This document shows positions 1-5,304 of a stretch of 5,304 nt of DNA, one piece after another (the stretch's first letter is position 1; every line of letters starts with the position of its first letter). Source of the stretch: Burkholderiales bacterium (GTDB lineage Bacteria; Pseudomonadota; Gammaproteobacteria; Burkholderiales; Burkholderiaceae); assembly GCA_903643055.1 (NCBI GenBank), contig CAHJWV010000274.1, positions 1 to 5,304 on the forward strand, in the 5' to 3' direction. The translations under genes and the position numbers were made by a program. A model generated the notes under the pieces. It made no database searches, was not told the origin of the DNA, and saw only the letters and a list, made by a program, of their open reading frames with translations.

Positions 1-15
1 AACGATCTTGCTCAT
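1..15 (-). CDS. Possible 5' end of a further minus-strand gene, cut by the contig edge
   Basis: Reading leftwards, an ATG at 15-13 opens a frame (Met-Ser-Lys-Ile-Val) that runs off the contig. It lies 89 bases downstream of the acyl-CoA dehydrogenase stop on the same strand, so it could be the next gene of that transcript. An in-frame stop (TAA, 21-19) sits just upstream, which fixes this ATG as the earliest start. There is no recognisable Shine-Dalgarno sequence before it, and five codons are far too few for any family assignment. Treat it only as a hint that the minus-strand unit may continue. Confidence 0.2.
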
Positions 16-103
16 GAATTACACGATGAATAAGCAACACTTGCCTCAACCCCTCCGCACACGAAAGAGGCAAAGAGAAATGCGGTGAACCCACGTCCGC
101 TGA
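16..103. other. Intergenic spacer downstream of the acyl-CoA dehydrogenase
   Basis: This short non-coding stretch contains one inverted repeat, TTGCCTC (41-47) and GAGGCAA (67-73), with a 19-base loop. The loop is long and no T-run follows on either strand, so it is not a convincing intrinsic terminator. Nothing else is recognisable. Confidence 0.4.
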
Positions 104-1294
104 TCACGGCGCATCCTTGAAAACGAGCAACATGGACGCACTTTTCGCGGCGATTCGATCGTTGGAAATCATCAGCGAACCCGACAACGCATCGCGATAG
201 TGGCGGCCCAAGCTAAACGGGCTATCGTTCTTGTAGCCCAAGATGCCAACGATCTGCAAAGCGCGGTGAACGATCTGCGGAGCTGCCTCGGAGGCCGCGA
301 TCTTGAGGTTGTTCAGCTTCAATGCCCATCCAATGCTCAGCAGGTCTTGCGGCGCACTTTCGCTTGCCGAGGTCTCATCAAAGGCTTGAGCAGTCGATTG
401 CCAGTTATGACGTAGTGTCTGAAGCTGCAATGAGACTTCAGCTAAGCGCTGAGCTGTCGGCGGGACGGTTCCGGGATTGCGGCGAGCCTCGGCGCGAACA
501 AAGTTCCCCGCCTTGGCAACTGCATCAGCAGCGATGCCCCACCACAACGAGGCCCAAAGAATGTGCGAGTACGGGACCATCGTCTCTGCCGAGCTGTCGG
601 CAAACGAGCCTGGAATGATCTGTTCGATCGGCCCGGAAGATTCAAGTTTGAAGCCGGGGCTGCAGGTCCCCCTCATCCCCAGGGTGTCCCAACTGGTGGT
701 CTGCGTCAGCTTGGCATCCTCTCGGCGCACCAGCACGAGTACTTGATCGTTGCGAGGCGCGTCGCCATCTCTTCGACAAGTCACCAAGATGGCATCGGCG
801 TGAGCGCAATACGAGCCCGTCGTCGCATCCTTGTTGAGAAAGAACTTTCCATCACGTCGCTCAACTGCACAAACGCTAGAGCGGGTATCGCCCGACGTGC
901 CCACCTCAGATGTCATGGATGCCAAAATGTATTGACATTCCACCAACTCCCGCAGATATCCATTGAAGAAATCGCTGTCAGCAGCATGCCTTGCGATGCA
1001 TGCAACCTGGATGTAATGCATCGCCAGCACCATGCCGCTGGATCCACAAGCCTGAGACAGGGTTGAACATAATTGCGCAAGCTCACGCATGTCACAACCT
1101 CCGCCTCCGAGCTGACTTGGCACCGGAGCGGACAAAACACCCGCCTCACGCAACGCCGTCATCGTTTCGATTGGGAATCTGGATTCACTGTCGACTTGAG
1201 CTGCGCACCTAGCAGCAACATCGGTGGAAATGCGACGCGTGGCCTCAAGCAATGCAGTAAAGCTTTGGGAGGTTCGCGTGGTCGGTCCGTTCAT
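104..1294 (-). CDS. Acyl-CoA dehydrogenase family flavoprotein, without the usual catalytic Glu
   Basis: 396 aa, the usual length of the acyl-CoA dehydrogenase (ACAD) fold. These FAD enzymes oxidise the alpha-beta bond of acyl thioesters in the cytoplasm. Visible parts are an N-terminal helical domain (about 10-120, with LREAGVLSAPVPSQLGG near 48-64), a central beta-barrel (MTSEVGTSGD at 127-136 and SWDTLGMRGT at 201-210, the flavin-side segment), and a C-terminal four-helix domain ending in HYRDALSGSLMISNDRI (365-381). In medium-chain-type ACADs the base is a Glu seven residues after the Ala of a similar RDA motif; here that place is Ile376. The protein may use another base, act on carrier-bound substrates, or belong to the type-2 C-terminal branch that includes flavin monooxygenases. 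The start was chosen because AGGAG lies 7 bases before this ATG; an upstream ATG at 1342 would add 16 residues but has no such site. It is divergent from the carrier-protein genes. Family call firm, substrate unknown. Confidence 0.9.
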   Translation of the reverse strand: MNGPTTRTSQSFTALLEATRRISTDVAARCAAQVDSESRFPIETMTALREAGVLSAPVPSQLGGGGCDMRELAQLCSTLSQACGSSGMVLAMHYIQVACIARHAADSDFFNGYLRELVECQYILASMTSEVGTSGDTRSSVCAVERRDGKFFLNKDATTGSYCAHADAILVTCRRDGDAPRNDQVLVLVRREDAKLTQTTSWDTLGMRGTCSPGFKLESSGPIEQIIPGSFADSSAETMVPYSHILWASLWWGIAADAVAKAGNFVRAEARRNPGTVPPTAQRLAEVSLQLQTLRHNWQSTAQAFDETSASESAPQDLLSIGWALKLNNLKIAASEAAPQIVHRALQIVGILGYKNDSPFSLGRHYRDALSGSLMISNDRIAAKSASMLLVFKDAP

Positions 1295-1301
1295 TGGAAG
1301 T

Positions 1302-1306
1302 CTCCT
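1302..1306 (-). promoter_or_regulatory. Strong Shine-Dalgarno site that decides the dehydrogenase start
   Basis: AGGAG reads on the minus strand, 7 bases before the ATG at 1294-1292. It favours this start over the upstream ATG at 1342-1340 and gives a 396-residue protein. It is the only textbook ribosome binding site in the window. Confidence 0.8.
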
Positions 1307-1355
1307 GTGGCGTCGCATGCATACGTAAGGGGAAGCAGCCATGCCGTCAGCGGCA

Positions 1356-1386
1356 ATACTGCATCATCCGTATCCTCGCATGTCAA
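1356..1386 (-). promoter_or_regulatory. Candidate sigma-70 type promoter for the dehydrogenase
   Basis: On the minus strand TTGACA (1386-1381) matches the -35 consensus exactly. The -10 is poor: CAGTAT (1361-1356) needs a 19-base spacer, and TGCAGT (1363-1358) has the ideal 17-base spacer but a weak match. Either would give a leader of roughly 50-60 bases before the ATG at 1294, and the small TGCCG/CGGCA hairpin would lie at the transcript start. Confidence 0.3.
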
Positions 1387-1432
1387 ACCAGCACCTTCGC
1401 CCGTTTTTCTTCCCTTATTCAAGTGATTGCAA

Positions 1433-2164
1433 ATGACTCCTAATGCGCCTGCTACAGGCGAGGTTCCTCCTGTCGCCCAAGGGACCATGGTGCTGATGCA
1501 TGGATACTCGATGACAGCATCCGACCTGTCTCCTTTCGGAGCATCGCTTGGATTGGGGATGCAGTTCGTGTTCCCTGAGAGCCAACTTACCGCGAAATCT
1601 GGAGGGAAAACCTGGTGGCCGATCGATGAAGTACGGCGCGACCAGTCCCTGGCCAACGGCCCTCGTGATTTAGCGACAGAGGCCCCGGAAGGCCTGCCGA
1701 CAGCCAGAGAGGAAATCATTCATACCATTTCCCAGTATCACGCGCAGCCGCAAAGCAAACCTTTGGTCCTTGGTGGCTTCTCCCAAGGAGGCATGTTGGC
1801 ATGTGACGTTGCGCTTCATTTGCCAACCGGATTTATTGACGCCTTAGTCTTGCTATCGTCCTCTCGGCTGTCGATCGAATCATGGATGCCTCGACGAGAT
1901 CGACTTCGCGGGCTACCCGTGTTCATTTCGCATGGAAAGTCAGACGCTGACCTTGCGTTTGCCGCCGGAGAACAACTTAAAGTATTTCTCGATGAGGCAG
2001 GTGCTTGCGTCACTTGGCTGGCATTTGACGGCGGCCATGAGATTCCGCTGTCGGTATGGCGTGAATTGAAACGCTTTCTGAAAGCACTTATGGTGGCGCC
2101 CCCTGGAACTCATTTAGTCGGCGGCCCGCTCCATGCTGCACAACTGCCGATAACGCGTGAGTAG
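1433..2164 (+). CDS. Phospholipase/carboxylesterase-type alpha/beta hydrolase
   Basis: 243 aa serine hydrolase of the phospholipase/carboxylesterase (acyl-protein thioesterase-like) family, cytoplasmic because no signal peptide or membrane segment is seen. The oxyanion-loop region is VLMHGYSM (20-27), and TWWPID (60-65) is typical of a bacterial branch. The nucleophile is Ser117 in GGFSQGG (114-120), the acid is probably Asp171 in HGKSD (167-171), and the His is His202 in GGHEIP (200-205). The triad is complete, so it should be active on small esters or thioesters. Next to a carrier protein it could release or edit a thioester product, but a separate ester substrate is equally possible. The ATG at 1433 was preferred; an in-frame TTG at 1427 would add two residues. 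Neither has more than a weak AAGTGA ribosome site (1421-1426). It is the first gene of the plus-strand run, 87 bases before the transferase gene. Confidence 0.85.
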   Translation: MTPNAPATGEVPPVAQGTMVLMHGYSMTASDLSPFGASLGLGMQFVFPESQLTAKSGGKTWWPIDEVRRDQSLANGPRDLATEAPEGLPTAREEIIHTISQYHAQPQSKPLVLGGFSQGGMLACDVALHLPTGFIDALVLLSSSRLSIESWMPRRDRLRGLPVFISHGKSDADLAFAAGEQLKVFLDEAGACVTWLAFDGGHEIPLSVWRELKRFLKALMVAPPGTHLVGGPLHAAQLPITRE

Positions 2165-2251
2165 GGGATGGGAGGGCGGCATAAAATAAGTGACCCTTCG
2201 CATTTCGCCACTTGTTGCATGGTCAGACAGCCTTTCAGCGAATGCGACTGA
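2165..2251. other. Gap between the hydrolase and the phosphopantetheinyl transferase
   Basis: 87 bases. TAAAAT (2182-2187) is a fair -10 match, but nothing like TTGACA lies 16-18 bases upstream, so an internal promoter is only possible. AAGTG (2188-2192) and CACTT (2209-2213) form a weak inverted repeat without a T-run, so no terminator is seen. A 27-codon frame starting at 2168 ends in TGA at 2249-2251, immediately before the transferase ATG and in the same frame; it has no separate ribosome site and looks fortuitous. Confidence 0.4.
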
Positions 2252-2737
2252 ATGAACTTCAACTCACACACAGCCGCGCTTTCATTGCCATCTCCCGGCA
2301 GATTACGAGTTGGCCTGGATATTGTGCAAATCAGCCGCATCACAGAATCCATTGAAAAGTTTGGGGACCGCTTCACTCAACGCCTATTCACGTCAGGGGA
2401 AATCCAATATGCCAGCGCTGAACTGGGCCTGAAGTCGGAGCGATTTGCGGCGAGGTTTGCTGCAAAAGAAGCCACCATCAAAGCTTTCTCATTGAGCCAA
2501 TCCGGCATCAACTTGCGAGACATCGAAGTTTGGAAATACCAAGATGGTTCTTGTGCTCTGATGCTTCATGGCAAGGCTGCCGAAGCGGTCAAACTACTCA
2601 ACGTCACTGACATCGCGCTTAGCCTGAGCCATGACGGTGACTACGCTAGCGCCGTCGTCACGGCCATCAGCAGCGTGACCACGCCCGAAACCTATTCACT
2701 TTCATTAAAACCCCATGAGCGACTCATACCAAATTGA
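2252..2737 (+). CDS. AcpS-type 4'-phosphopantetheinyl transferase (holo-ACP synthase family)
   Basis: 161 aa. The family moves 4'-phosphopantetheine from CoA to a Ser of a carrier protein, using Mg2+, and normally acts as a trimer of about 120-130 residue subunits. The motifs are all present: VGLDIVQISRI (20-30) with metal ligand Asp23, LFTSGEI (45-51), RFAAKEATIKAF (68-79) with metal ligand Glu73, and LSLSHDGDYASAVV (123-136). The core spans about 18-140, with about 18 extra residues in front and 20 behind. The C-terminal tail lies partly over the start of the next gene. The start is bounded by a stop directly before the ATG; no clear ribosome site is seen. Because the next gene is a carrier protein overlapping by 23 bases, this is probably a dedicated activating enzyme rather than the housekeeping AcpS, which is usually found beside pdxJ. 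I therefore give no symbol. Family call firm, partner inferred. Confidence 0.92.
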   Translation: MNFNSHTAALSLPSPGRLRVGLDIVQISRITESIEKFGDRFTQRLFTSGEIQYASAELGLKSERFAARFAAKEATIKAFSLSQSGINLRDIEVWKYQDGSCALMLHGKAAEAVKLLNVTDIALSLSHDGDYASAVVTAISSVTTPETYSLSLKPHERLIPN

Positions 2738-2972
2738 TGCCCAAATTCGCACCGTTCTCCGTGACCATGGCCGACTCAACAAAGACGTCGAGCAACTAGA
2801 CGTCGAGGCTGATCTGTATCAAGCCGGTATGACTTCTCACGCCAGCGTGAATGTCATGCTTGGCCTTGAAGGTGCATTTGACGTCGAGTTTCCTGACCAC
2901 ATGCTGAAGCGCAATGTCTTCAATAGCATCCTGTCCATCCGTACGGCGCTCAGCGAACTAATTTCAAATTAA
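2715..2972 (+). CDS. Stand-alone acyl/aminoacyl carrier protein with atypical GMTSH attachment motif
   Basis: 85 aa, a typical size for a discrete carrier protein of the phosphopantetheine-binding four-helix family. Helix 1 is about 5-18, followed by the loop with EADLYQAGMTS (31-41), helix 2 (about 41-56) and the GAFDVEFPD segment (53-61), then a short helix and a last helix about 69-83. The serine that receives phosphopantetheine should be Ser41. The usual Asp-Ser-Leu triplet is Thr-Ser-His here (GMTSHASV, 38-45), which sets it apart from fatty acid synthase AcpP. The gene starts inside the transferase gene in another frame and ends 6 bases before the GH2 gene, so the three are very likely one transcript and translationally coupled; the ribosome site is weak. 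Carriers of this look work with separate loading enzymes; one family known to load such small carriers is the SerRS-like amino acid:carrier protein ligases, but none is visible here. Confidence 0.88.
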   Translation: MSDSYQIDAQIRTVLRDHGRLNKDVEQLDVEADLYQAGMTSHASVNVMLGLEGAFDVEFPDHMLKRNVFNSILSIRTALSELISN

Positions 2973-2978
2973 CTGGCC

Positions 2979-5304
2979 ATGCGGGCGGGCATCCGCAGCA
3001 TTAGCTGCCACCACCGAAGGTCTTTGCAAACGGGATGGTCGATTTGCACCACACCGGCAGTTCCCTCAAATCCCACCCAACCGCCGTCAGACGCAATATG
3101 GGTGGCAGCACCTTTGCTGGGCAGTCTCGCCGACATCTTGCGCGCACGCGGCGAGTGGTCTCTAGACGACCCGCCTCGCCGTTTCGACAGCGAAGACGTG
3201 TGGTACCGGCTTAAATTCGCCGCCTCGCCCACCGAAACACCCGCCGTACCGACGATCCTCGGCTTCGATGGACTAGCGACCGTCGCACACGTCTGGCTGA
3301 ATGGTCAGCTGCTGCTTTCCAGCGACAACATGTTTCTGGCGCAGGAATGCGATGTCACGGCATCACTGCTCGCTGGAAGCAACGAATTGCTAATTCGGTT
3401 CAGCGCCCTCGACCTTCAATTAGCGCAGCGGCGTCCACGGCCACGCTGGCGCGCACCGATGGTCGAAAACCAACAACTACGCTGGTTCCGCACCACGCTT
3501 TTGGGGCGCACACCTGGCTGGTCTCCACCAGCGGCGGTCGTTGGAGCATGGAAAGACATCTGGCTTGAGGAACGCCCGATTTTGGACGCGTCGTCTCTCA
3601 AGACGCGGACTTCCATTGAGAGTGGGGATGGATCGATTGAGGTCAGTTTTCAGTTGCACGGCCTTTGCAATGGGTCAACTGACTTTCAAGCCGTATACCT
3701 TGAGCTCAGGCGCAATGGGCGGATCCATCGCACCCCATTAATCCCGGAAGCTAACGGCCAATGCTCAGGCGTCATCTCAATCGAAGCCGTTGATCTTTGG
3801 TGGCCCCACACACATGGGGAGCCCGCGCTTTATGAAGCTTGCATAACGGTGCAACTTGAAACGAGCTTCGCAGAGATTCAACTTGGTCGTGTCGGCTTCA
3901 GACAAATAACGGTCAAAACTACAGATGGCGATTTCGAAATACAGGTTAACGGCGTGCCTATTTTTTGCCGTGGAGCCTGCTGGACACCGCTCGACGTTGT
4001 GAGCCTTCGGGCATCGGACGAATCCAATCGCAAGGCAATCACCCAAGCCCAAACCGCCGGGATGAATATGCTGCGCGTCACCGGTACCATGGTGTATGAA
4101 GACGATGCATTCCTTGATGCCTGCGATGAACTCGGCATGCTCGTTTGGCAAGACTTCATGTTTGCCAACCTGGATTACCCCGAATCTGATTCCGGGTTTA
4201 TTCGATCTGTTGAACTTGAAGCTCTGCAGCAACTGAGCCGATGGCAAACGCATCCATGTATGGCAGTGGTCTGCGGCAACAGCGAAGTCGAACAACAAGC
4301 CGCCATGTGGGGCTCAGAGCGCTCGCTGTGGCAACCCAAACTTTTCCACGAGATGCTTCGCGATTGGTGTGCATCAGTGTTGCCAGACCTGCCCTACTGG
4401 CCGTCCAGCGCCCACGGCGGCAGCTTCCCCCATCAAAACGATGAAGGCACGACCTCTTATTACGGAGTGGGTGCGTATCTGCGGCCACTGGACGACGCAC
4501 GGAAAGCCAATGTTCGATTTGCAACGGAATGCCTTGCATTTGCAAATGTTCCGTCTTCATCCGCTATCGGTCGCCTGCCTGGCAGTCACTCGACGCGCGT
4601 CCACCATCCGGGATGGAAAGCCCGATCACCTCGCGATCTCGGCGCCGGCTGGGACTTTGATGACGTCCGAGATCACTACGTTGCTACGTTGTTCAACCTG
4701 GACCCTCAAAAGCTGCGCTACGCTGATCATGACCGTTATCTCACGTTGTCACGCATCGCCACCGGTGAAGCGATGGCTGCGGCATTCGTCGATTGGCGCC
4801 GCAAAGCATCGACATGCAACGGTGCACTTGTACTGTTCCTGAAAGATCTATGGCCCGCAGCAGGTTGGGGCTTGATCGATGACAGCGGCACACCAAAAGC
4901 CTGCTATCACTACCTGAAACGCGTTCTTCAACCATTGAACGTGAGCATTACAGACGAAGGCGGCAATGGTTTGTCTCTTCACTTGATCAATGAGACCGCG
5001 TTTTTTGAAAACGCTGAGCTGGAGCTATCTATCTGGCGTGACGGGAGCATCGAAGTCAGCCGAACTCGACATGCCCTCGAACTACCGCCTCGCTCAGCAA
5101 AGACACTGAATGCCGCCCAATTGCTAAATCACTTCAGCGATCTTTCCTATGCGTATCGCTTCGGTCCGTTGCAGCACACAGCCATCGTTGCCACACTGCT
5201 GAGTAACAAAGGTGGCCAACTCGCGCAGGCATTCCATTTCCCTGGCGGGCTGACGGACCTGAGACAGGCCGATGAGATCGGAAGAGCGTCGTGTAGGGAA
5301 AGAG
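2979..5304 (+). CDS. Glycoside hydrolase family 2, beta-mannosidase-like (3' end missing)
   Basis: One open frame of 775 codons without a stop to the contig end; about 765 are genuine, the rest is adapter. Family members are usually somewhat over 800 aa, so a C-terminal piece is missing. The parts are a jelly-roll sugar-binding domain (about 35-195: FDSEDVWYRLKF at 69-80, VWLNGQ at 105-110), an immunoglobulin-like domain (about 200-310, with LWWPHTHGEPALYE at 273-286 and VGFRQI at 305-310), and a TIM barrel (NGVPIFCRGACWTPLD 324-339, GMNMLRVTG 361-369, DACDELGMLVWQDFMFA 380-396). The acid/base is expected at Glu436 in CGNSEVEQ and the nucleophile at Glu517 in FATECLAF; DLWPAAGWGLIDD (623-635) closes the barrel. 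The family hydrolyses beta-linked sugars, mostly beta-mannosides, with retention. There is no signal peptide, so it is probably cytoplasmic. The ATG lies 6 bases after the carrier protein stop, in the same frame, without a clear ribosome site. Substrate not established; Ser435 replaces a conserved Asn. Confidence 0.88.
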   Translation, partial: MRAGIRSISCHHRRSLQTGWSICTTPAVPSNPTQPPSDAIWVAAPLLGSLADILRARGEWSLDDPPRRFDSEDVWYRLKFAASPTETPAVPTILGFDGLATVAHVWLNGQLLLSSDNMFLAQECDVTASLLAGSNELLIRFSALDLQLAQRRPRPRWRAPMVENQQLRWFRTTLLGRTPGWSPPAAVVGAWKDIWLEERPILDASSLKTRTSIESGDGSIEVSFQLHGLCNGSTDFQAVYLELRRNGRIHRTPLIPEANGQCSGVISIEAVDLWWPHTHGEPALYEACITVQLETSFAEIQLGRVGFRQITVKTTDGDFEIQVNGVPIFCRGACWTPLDVVSLRASDESNRKAITQAQTAGMNMLRVTGTMVYEDDAFLDACDELGMLVWQDFMFANLDYPESDSGFIRSVELEALQQLSRWQTHPCMAVVCGNSEVEQQAAMWGSERSLWQPKLFHEMLRDWCASVLPDLPYWPSSAHGGSFPHQNDEGTTSYYGVGAYLRPLDDARKANVRFATECLAFANVPSSSAIGRLPGSHSTRVHHPGWKARSPRDLGAGWDFDDVRDHYVATLFNLDPQKLRYADHDRYLTLSRIATGEAMAAAFVDWRRKASTCNGALVLFLKDLWPAAGWGLIDDSGTPKACYHYLKRVLQPLNVSITDEGGNGLSLHLINETAFFENAELELSIWRDGSIEVSRTRHALELPPRSAKTLNAAQLLNHFSDLSYAYRFGPLQHTAIVATLLSNKGGQLAQAFHFPGGLTDLRQADEIGRASCRER
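5275..5304. other. Illumina TruSeq adapter sequence at the contig end (artefact)
   Basis: The last 30 bases begin AGATCGGAAGAGCGTCGTG and continue as the standard TruSeq read-through adapter to the window edge, with no mismatch to the adapter as I remember it. Natural sequence therefore ends at about 5274. The adapter happens to be read as sense codons in the GH2 frame, so it adds about ten false residues (E/I-G-R-A-S-C-R-E-R) to that protein. Confidence 0.97.

Larger units (their letters stand above)
1295..1432. promoter_or_regulatory. Divergent intergenic region between the dehydrogenase and hydrolase genes
   Basis: These 138 bases separate two outward-facing genes and must carry the promoters for both, unless the plus-strand genes are transcribed from elsewhere. 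Visible elements are a perfect TTGACA on the minus strand (1386-1381), a short hairpin TGCCG-TCAG-CGGCA (1342-1355), and the palindrome GCATGC (1315-1320) followed by TACGTA (1322-1327). The pyrimidine-rich stretch at about 1401-1417 lies just before the hydrolase start. I see no clear plus-strand -35/-10 pair. A shared regulator is possible but not shown. Confidence 0.5.

Noticed and set aside
41..73. Inverted repeat TTGCCTC/GAGGCAA as a terminator for the dehydrogenase
   Set aside because: Only 7 paired bases with a 19-base loop and no following T-run on either strand.
14..88. 24-codon plus-strand frame at the left edge
   Set aside because: It has no ribosome site, no recognisable motif, and is short enough to occur by chance.
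563..1066. 167-codon plus-strand frame inside the dehydrogenase gene
   Set aside because: Its translation shows no domain pattern and it is antisense to a clear ACAD family gene; it is a shadow of that coding sequence.
1291..1719. 142-codon minus-strand frame running through the divergent region and antisense to the hydrolase
   Set aside because: It overlaps a hydrolase with a complete catalytic triad, has no recognisable protein motif, and would cover the dehydrogenase ribosome site and promoter region.
2188..2213. AAGTG/CACTT inverted repeat between hydrolase and transferase as a terminator
   Set aside because: Five paired bases, a 16-base loop and no T-run; it cannot be distinguished from chance.
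2168..2251. 27-codon leader-like frame ending directly before the transferase ATG
   Set aside because: There is no separate ribosome site at a proper distance, no regulatory codon run and no associated terminator/antiterminator pair.
3777..4298. 173-codon minus-strand frame within the GH2 gene
   Set aside because: It is antisense to the best conserved GH2 barrel motifs and has an unstructured, Cys/His-rich translation typical of a reverse-strand shadow.
4369..4842. 157-codon plus-strand frame in another phase of the GH2 gene, suggesting a possible frameshift
   Set aside because: The GH2 frame continues without interruption through this region with recognisable family motifs (FATECLAF, DLWPAAGWGLIDD), so no frameshift is needed.

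Overview
The window looks like a complete metagenome-style contig from a proteobacterium, possibly a beta- or alphaproteobacterium. This is judged from the mid-range GC (by eye, not computed), gene density, codon choice and protein style, and is an inference only. The right edge is not natural sequence. The last 30 bases (5275-5304) match the Illumina TruSeq read adapter, so the contig stops there and the last gene is cut.

Layout: a minus-strand acyl-CoA dehydrogenase family flavoprotein (104-1294) faces away from a plus-strand run of four genes. A 138-base intergenic region (1295-1432) separates them and must hold both promoters. The plus-strand run is: a phospholipase/carboxylesterase-type alpha/beta hydrolase (1433-2164), an 87-base gap, an AcpS-type 4'-phosphopantetheinyl transferase (2252-2737), a stand-alone acyl carrier protein overlapping it by 23 bases (2715-2972), and, 6 bases later, a glycoside hydrolase family 2 (beta-mannosidase-like) gene open to the contig end (2979 onward). 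A possible further minus-strand gene begins at base 15 and leaves the window on the left.

Taken together this resembles a small carrier-protein pathway rather than housekeeping fatty acid synthesis. It has a dedicated carrier with an unusual Ser context (GMTSH instead of GLDSL), its own activating phosphopantetheinyl transferase, a flavoenzyme that could desaturate or oxidise the tethered acyl or aminoacyl group but lacks the classical catalytic Glu, a serine hydrolase that could release or trim the product, and a GH2 enzyme with a modified acid/base motif. No ketosynthase, adenylation domain or acyl-loading ligase is visible. The loading enzyme is presumably outside the contig. The pathway and its product are inference; the individual family assignments for the five main genes are well supported by motifs.

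No tRNA, rRNA, CRISPR array, transposase or convincing intrinsic terminator was seen.
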